Positions 34,877-39,036 of a stretch of 39,036 nucleotides of DNA are shown here, in pieces; positions within the stretch are counted from its first letter, which is position 1; each line of letters opens with the position of its first letter. The position numbers and the translations under genes were made by a program. A model generated the notes under the pieces. It was not told where the DNA came from. It worked only from the letters and a program-made list of their open reading frames with translations, and searched no databases. Source of the DNA: an uncultured Pelagibacteraceae bacterium (lineage in GTDB: Bacteria > Pseudomonadota > Alphaproteobacteria > Pelagibacterales > Pelagibacteraceae). The stretch covers positions 1 through 39,036 of the forward strand of contig CACNFY010000010.1 of the NCBI GenBank assembly GCA_902619925.1. Reading direction: 5' to 3'.

Positions 34877-35273
34877 TATTTTTTTTTAAATTTAGAGCTT
34901 TAAAAAAAGCTCTGGCAGGAAGATATACACACTCCTTTCTTTTAAAATTATCTTTATTAAAAATTCTTATAAGACCTTTATTCCTTAATATAAATTGCCC
35001 TTCATAATACTTATTTATTATATTTAACGTCTCAGCAACTTTTTTAATATTTTGGTTAATAAAGTATTTAGATAAAAAACTTGCTGAAGCCTGACAATAA
35101 ATACAAGATTTTGTTTCATAATGTATACCTTTAATAATATTTTTTTTTAGATTAATTTTAATATTAATTTTGTCACCACAAATCGGATTTTTTTTATTTG
35201 CTGAATGAGAAAATATACTTAATTTTTTTGTAAATTTTATATCCGAAGCAATTTTTAAAAGTTTCATGTCCAT
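34866..35273 (-). CDS. NifU/IscU N-terminal-like Fe-S scaffold protein (SufU-like)
   Basis: 135 residues with the scaffold ligand set NPICGD (C32, D34), SCIYCQASASFLS (C57) and KRKECVYLPARAF (C115), the pattern of SufU/IscU proteins. An additional C60 makes a CxxC with C57, where most relatives have Ser or Ala. The protein is Lys/Asn/Ile-rich and somewhat divergent. No cysteine desulfurase or other suf/isc gene is beside it in this window, so it is an orphan here. It may assemble or pass clusters, or sense metal. Confidence 0.75.
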   Translation of the reverse strand: MDMKLLKIASDIKFTKKLSIFSHSANKKNPICGDKINIKINLKKNIIKGIHYETKSCIYCQASASFLSKYFINQNIKKVAETLNIINKYYEGQFILRNKGLIRIFNKDNFKRKECVYLPARAFFKALNLKKNINL

Positions 35274-35356
35274 AAAGATATAATTTATACGTTATTTAAT
35301 AGAATTTTAATATTTATTTTCTTGTACAGAAAAAAAATAAGTAATAATAATTGCTG

Positions 35357-36262
35357 ATGATTGGAGTTAAAAATCCAAATACTGCGATACCAATAGTATT
35401 ATTAGCTGGTTTGTTTTGGTCGTTTGGACCTTATGTTGTTAGAAATATAGACCAGGCCAATACTGTGCCTTGGCAATATTTATTCACAAGAGGATTAGTA
35501 ATATTTATTTTGTTGAACGTATATTTATATTTATCTGAAGGTTTAAATTTTTATAAAAACTATATGAGTGTTGGAATTTCAGGCTTATTAGGAGGAACTG
35601 GTTTAGCTATTGCAATGATCTCTTTTATTTGGTCTATCACAAATACTACTGCTGCGGTCACACTTCTTTGCCTTGCTTCAATGCCATTCATTACTGCTCT
35701 ATTAGGTTTTTTATTTCTTAATGAAAAAATAACTCTTAGTGTCTGGTTATCAATTATTGTTGCTTGTGTTGGGATAGTGATTATGGCTATAGGAAATTAC
35801 AATCAAACATCTTTAGCAGGACTATTATTTGGTTTAACATCTGCTTTGGGTTTTGCAATCTTTTCAGTCTCATTGAGATGGAGAAAAGAAACACCTAAAT
35901 TTACAACTGTTTCCATTGCTGGTTTACTTTGTGCTTTATTTTCAACAATTATGATTTTAAATAAAGATTTAAGTTTTTTATCTACTAGTAAGAATCAGGC
36001 ACTTTTTTCTGTTCATGGTTGTTTGGTATGTTTTGGGCTAATACTATATTCAATTGGATCAAAAAGTATTCCAGCTGCCGAATTAACATTATTATCTTTA
36101 ACAGAAGTTGTAGGAGGAATTTTTTGGGTTTGGTTACCCTGGTTAGGAATTAATGAGATACCATCAAATAATACAATAATCGGAGGTTTTTTAATTTTTA
36201 TCTCTATATTTTATTACAGTATGATCAGTCAAAATAATAAAAGATTTATAGGATTAAACTAA
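35357..36262 (+). CDS. DMT superfamily (EamA) transporter
   Basis: 301-residue membrane protein with ten predicted helices in two EamA repeats: VLLAGLFWSFGPYVVRNIDQANTVPWQYLFTRG, SITNTTAAVTLLCLASMPFITALLGFLFLNEKITLSVW and SIPAAELTLLSLTEVVGGIFWVWLPWLGINEIPSNN. An ATG at 35357 is preferred to a TTG two codons earlier. It is a different member from the one at 15503-16390 but shares the overall plan. It shares TAATG with the amidinotransferase gene, so it may export or import a substrate or product of that enzyme. Confidence 0.85.
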   Translation: MIGVKNPNTAIPIVLLAGLFWSFGPYVVRNIDQANTVPWQYLFTRGLVIFILLNVYLYLSEGLNFYKNYMSVGISGLLGGTGLAIAMISFIWSITNTTAAVTLLCLASMPFITALLGFLFLNEKITLSVWLSIIVACVGIVIMAIGNYNQTSLAGLLFGLTSALGFAIFSVSLRWRKETPKFTTVSIAGLLCALFSTIMILNKDLSFLSTSKNQALFSVHGCLVCFGLILYSIGSKSIPAAELTLLSLTEVVGGIFWVWLPWLGINEIPSNNTIIGGFLIFISIFYYSMISQNNKRFIGLN

Positions 36263-37371
36263 TGAGTAAAGCAATTGTTAATAGTTGGAATGAGTGGGAT
36301 CCATTAAAACACGTAATATTAGGTAAGGCAGATGATACTTGTATTCCAGCACCTGAGCCTGCATTAGATGGAAAAGTTCCAGAAGACTCGGACATGAGAG
36401 GAAAACATGGACCAAGAACAAAAGATACTGTGGATAAGGCAAATGAGTTACTAGATAATTTCGCCAATCTTCTATCTAAAAGAGGTATCAGAGTTGATAG
36501 ACCGACGCCAATTAACCATAATCAACAAGTTCAAACACCAGATTGGAAAACTGATTCAATGTTTGGATGTATGCCTGCTAGGGACATCATTTTAACAGTT
36601 GGCAATGAAATATTGGAAGCAACTATGAGTTACAGATGTAGATGGTTTGAATATTTAAACTATAGGCCTTTAATTCAAAAATATTTCAATGAAGATCCAA
36701 ATATGAAACATGAAACCGCACCAAAACCAAGACTTACTGATCGTGACTATAGAAAAGACTATCTATCTGATAAAATTGGAGTAGAAAAAAGACTTGAGTG
36801 GACAAAAAATAAATTTTTTGTAACAACTGAGGAAGAGCCTTTATTTGATGCTGCAGATATTCTAAGATTTGGCAAAGATTTGATTGTACAACATGGTTTT
36901 ACAACTAATCTTAAAGGTATTGATTGGCTTAGAAGGCATTTTAAAGATCACAGAGTACATGCTGTAAATTTTCCGGGTGATCCATATCCAATTCATATTG
37001 ATGCAACATTCACACCCATTACAGAGGGAATAATTATAAATAATCCTCAAAGAAAACTTCCAAAGGAACAAAGAAAAATATTTGAAAATAATGGATGGAA
37101 AATATTAGATGCCGCTCAACCTGCACATAACTCTCCACCTCCTTTATGTTATTCTTCTGTCTGGCTCTCAATGAATGTATTAGTTTTAGACCCTAAAACA
37201 GTGTGTGTGGAGAAAAGTGAAGTTTATCAAGCTGAACAAATAGATAAACTAGGCTTAGAGGTTGTACCAGTTGACCTTAGAGATGCATACGCTTTTGGTG
37301 GAGGCTTACACTGTAGCACAGCTGATGTTTTTCGAGAGGGTGTATTGAAAGATTATTTTCCCAATCAATAA
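36262..37371 (+). CDS. Glycine amidinotransferase-like enzyme
   Basis: 369-residue amidinotransferase. It closely follows the arginine:glycine amidinotransferase pattern: EPLFDAADILRFGKDLI (catalytic Asp region), GIDWLRRHF, the catalytic His in PIHIDATFTPI and the nucleophile C351 in GGGLHCSTADVFREG. That family transfers the amidino group of arginine to glycine (giving guanidinoacetate and ornithine) or to inosamine phosphates. No creatine pathway genes are in the window, so the true acceptor is uncertain. It sits between a DMT transporter (one-base overlap) and threonine aldolase (one base apart), a glycine-producing enzyme, which favours glycine as acceptor. Confidence 0.86.
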   Translation: MSKAIVNSWNEWDPLKHVILGKADDTCIPAPEPALDGKVPEDSDMRGKHGPRTKDTVDKANELLDNFANLLSKRGIRVDRPTPINHNQQVQTPDWKTDSMFGCMPARDIILTVGNEILEATMSYRCRWFEYLNYRPLIQKYFNEDPNMKHETAPKPRLTDRDYRKDYLSDKIGVEKRLEWTKNKFFVTTEEEPLFDAADILRFGKDLIVQHGFTTNLKGIDWLRRHFKDHRVHAVNFPGDPYPIHIDATFTPITEGIIINNPQRKLPKEQRKIFENNGWKILDAAQPAHNSPPPLCYSSVWLSMNVLVLDPKTVCVEKSEVYQAEQIDKLGLEVVPVDLRDAYAFGGGLHCSTADVFREGVLKDYFPNQ

Positions 37372-37372
37372 A

Positions 37373-38398
37373 ATGACAATATTTGCATCAGATAATGTAA
37401 CCCCAGCCTGTCCCGAGGTAATGGAGGCAATAAATCAAGCGAATATAGGAAATATTGAGTCTTATGGGCACGATAAATGGTCTAAAGTTTTAGATAATAA
37501 ATTTTCAGAATTATTTGAAAAAGATGTTAAAGTATTTACAGCAGTGACGGGAACAGCTGCAAATTCTTTAGCTTTATCTTCAATAACACCAAGTTATGGA
37601 AATATATATTGTCATAAAATTTCACATATTAATGTAGATGAGTGTGGTGCTCCTGAATTTTTTACAGGAGGTGCAAAACTCATAACGATAGATGGAGATG
37701 ATGGTAAATTCAACTCAGATGAGTTAAAAAAAAATATAAGAGGATCTGGTGTTGTTCACAATACTCAACCTGCCTCAGTTAGTATTACCCAATCTTGCGA
37801 AACAGGTGTGACTTATAAGCTTGATGAAATATTAAAAATTAACCAGGTTGCAAAGGAGAATGGAATGAAAATACACATGGATGGTACACGTTTTTCTAAC
37901 GCTATAGCATCATTAAAAAAGTCTCCAGCAGAAGCAACATGGAAATTGGGAATAGATGTTTTAACTTTTGGTGGTACAAAAAATGGTTGCATGGATGCAG
38001 AAGCAATTATTTTCTTTAATCCTAGCGAAGTAAATAATTTTCAATATCTACAAAAAAGATCTGGTCAATTATTATCAAAAACTAGATTTTTGTCATCGCA
38101 ATTAGATGCTTATATTACAGATGAGCTATGGTTAAGAAATGCAACACACGCGAATGATATGGCAAGAAAATTAAGTGAAAAACTGTCGAAAATTAATAGT
38201 TTTGAATTAACTTACCCAACTGAATCTAACGAGATATTTATTAAGATGCCTAAAAATATTCAAGATCATTTGAACAATGAAGGATATTCAGCAATTCCTG
38301 ATGATATGTTTGACGGATCTGTACGATTTGTAACTGCTTGGAATACAAATCTTAATGATATTGAAAATTTAATAAATACAATTAAAGAAAAACTTTAA
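37373..38398 (+). CDS. ltaE: Low-specificity L-threonine aldolase
   Basis: PLP enzyme splitting threonine (or allo-threonine) to glycine and acetaldehyde. The PLP lysine is K203 in VLTFGGTKNGCMDAE. Other family parts are NVTPACPEVMEAINQAN, TGTAANSLALSSI, HINVDECGAPEFFTGG and the substrate-side MKIHMDGTRFSNAI. At 341 residues the length is normal. It follows the amidinotransferase by one base, in the same run as the DMT transporter. Related beta-hydroxy-amino acids could also be substrates. Confidence 0.92.
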   Translation: MTIFASDNVTPACPEVMEAINQANIGNIESYGHDKWSKVLDNKFSELFEKDVKVFTAVTGTAANSLALSSITPSYGNIYCHKISHINVDECGAPEFFTGGAKLITIDGDDGKFNSDELKKNIRGSGVVHNTQPASVSITQSCETGVTYKLDEILKINQVAKENGMKIHMDGTRFSNAIASLKKSPAEATWKLGIDVLTFGGTKNGCMDAEAIIFFNPSEVNNFQYLQKRSGQLLSKTRFLSSQLDAYITDELWLRNATHANDMARKLSEKLSKINSFELTYPTESNEIFIKMPKNIQDHLNNEGYSAIPDDMFDGSVRFVTAWNTNLNDIENLINTIKEKL

Positions 38399-38400
38399 CC

Positions 38401-39036
38401 TTAATTACCATTATTATTTTCCAAGTTTACAGGAGTATCTGGGTCAAGTTCCAATCCTGCAGGTGTAATAGTAGCAGGTATAGGTGTAAATGAAGAGTCA
38501 GGATTTGTTATTGCATCCCTAATTTTCATTCTATGTATTCCAAAAATTCCAATAAAAATATGAAATACTATTAAAAATACAAAAAAACCGTTTAACCCAA
38601 AAAGTTGCATAAACACTGAACATAATATTGGACCAGATATTGCTCCAAATCCAAAAATTAGTTGTAATCCACCACCAGCAGCCACGAATTGGTCTCTTGA
38701 TACAAAATCATTGGTATGAGCCAAATTTAAAGAAAATAAAGGTAAACAAAAACTGGTATACATTCCTACAAATAAAAAAAATAATATTTTTTTTATATGC
38801 ATTTCTGATAGCCAATAAATATTTTCAATAGGGTCATTAGAAGTTAAGATTGAAAAGAATGCTAGTAATGCTGCTGAGAATGTAGTGATAACTATTATCG
38901 ATCTTCTGTCATACCTATCCGAAAAATAACCGATTGGCCATTGTCCCATAACACCAGAAATTGTTGAAATAAAAAGTAGAATAGAAGTTTCAAATAAATT
39001 AAGATTAGCCTTCGTTGCATAAAAAGCTATTAAAGA
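38401..39036 (-). CDS. MFS transporter, C-terminal part (5' end outside the window)
   Basis: The frame is open from the stop at 38401 through the right edge, so 212 codons of a longer gene are seen. An internal Met at 38949 is not the start; 29 further codons upstream (ending FISTISGV) read into the edge. The loop motif GQWPIGYFSDRYDRRSIIV matches MFS motif A and is followed by about five or six helices. The hydrophilic C-terminus is rich in Pro, Asp and Asn (NPDSSFTPIPATITPAG...). It is convergent with threonine aldolase, 2 bases apart. The substrate cannot be told. Confidence 0.82.
   Translation of the reverse strand, partial: SLIAFYATKANLNLFETSILLFISTISGVMGQWPIGYFSDRYDRRSIIVITTFSAALLAFFSILTSNDPIENIYWLSEMHIKKILFFLFVGMYTSFCLPLFSLNLAHTNDFVSRDQFVAAGGGLQLIFGFGAISGPILCSVFMQLFGLNGFFVFLIVFHIFIGIFGIHRMKIRDAITNPDSSFTPIPATITPAGLELDPDTPVNLENNNGN

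Noticed and set aside
1..39036. Genomic island, prophage, transposon, toxin-antitoxin or CRISPR content
   Set aside because: No transposase, integrase, phage gene, tRNA, direct-repeat array or compositional break was seen; nearly all genes are recognisable metabolism, transport or housekeeping.

Overview
The window is AT-rich, gene-dense DNA with almost no spacing between genes. It has many start/stop overlaps (TAATG, ATGA), very short intergenic gaps, strong A/T third-position codon use and no insertion sequences, phage, tRNA, rRNA or CRISPR. Together with the gene set (tandem glycine riboswitch on gcvT, 5-oxoprolinase A/B/C, many small-molecule transporters, a NAD formate dehydrogenase, a eukaryote-like NADP isocitrate dehydrogenase), this suggests a streamlined marine alphaproteobacterium of the SAR11 / Candidatus Pelagibacter type. 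That assignment is inference from style and content. No stretch over 300 bases lacks a gene; the longest gaps are 29565-29772 (about 208 bases) and 16391-16566 (riboswitch leader).

Layout. 1-5074: recA, a strong terminator, alaS, and icd on the opposite strand overlapping the alaS end. 5151-8117: phospholipid synthesis (psd, pssA), a GT-A-fold glycosyltransferase and rlmE, run together by overlaps. 8154-11955: purine/pantothenate block (a CBS-less guaB, a small secreted TPR protein, guaA, panB). 11952-13869 (minus): TerC-family membrane protein, TPR protein and pxpA. 13895-16390 (plus): pxpB, pxpC and a DMT-family transporter, divergent from pxpA by 25 bases. 16374-20904: promoter, tandem glycine riboswitch, gcvT-gcvH-gcvP. 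20910-25870: a compact lipid-modification cluster (FAD amine-oxidase-like protein, DUF1365, cyclopropane-synthase-like methyltransferase, DUF3833 lipoprotein, short-chain dehydrogenase, TspO). 25873-29564: DAO-family FAD oxidase (plus), then on the minus strand a small membrane ORF, exported MsrA, formate dehydrogenase and an HPP-family membrane protein. 29773-34876: a branched-chain-amino-acid-type ABC transporter (binding protein, intercistronic hairpin, two ATPases, two permeases) with a 28-residue ORF at its end. 34866-39036: a SufU/IscU-like scaffold (minus), then a DMT transporter, a glycine-amidinotransferase-like enzyme and threonine aldolase in one overlapping run, and a partial MFS transporter (minus) leaving the window.

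How it fits together. Glycine is a recurring theme: its cleavage is placed under a glycine riboswitch, threonine aldolase can make it, and an amidinotransferase of the arginine:glycine type may consume it. The most system-like locus is 20910-25870, whose gene content resembles photo-oxidative-stress / unusual-fatty-acid loci of other proteobacteria. Its methyltransferase differs from classical cyclopropane synthase at two bicarbonate-ligand positions. The most striking regulatory signal is a perfect 13-base complementarity (16480-16492 with 16555-16567) that spans the ribosome-binding core and first base of the gcvT start codon, and shares bases with the ligand-stabilised P1 helix of the second glycine aptamer.
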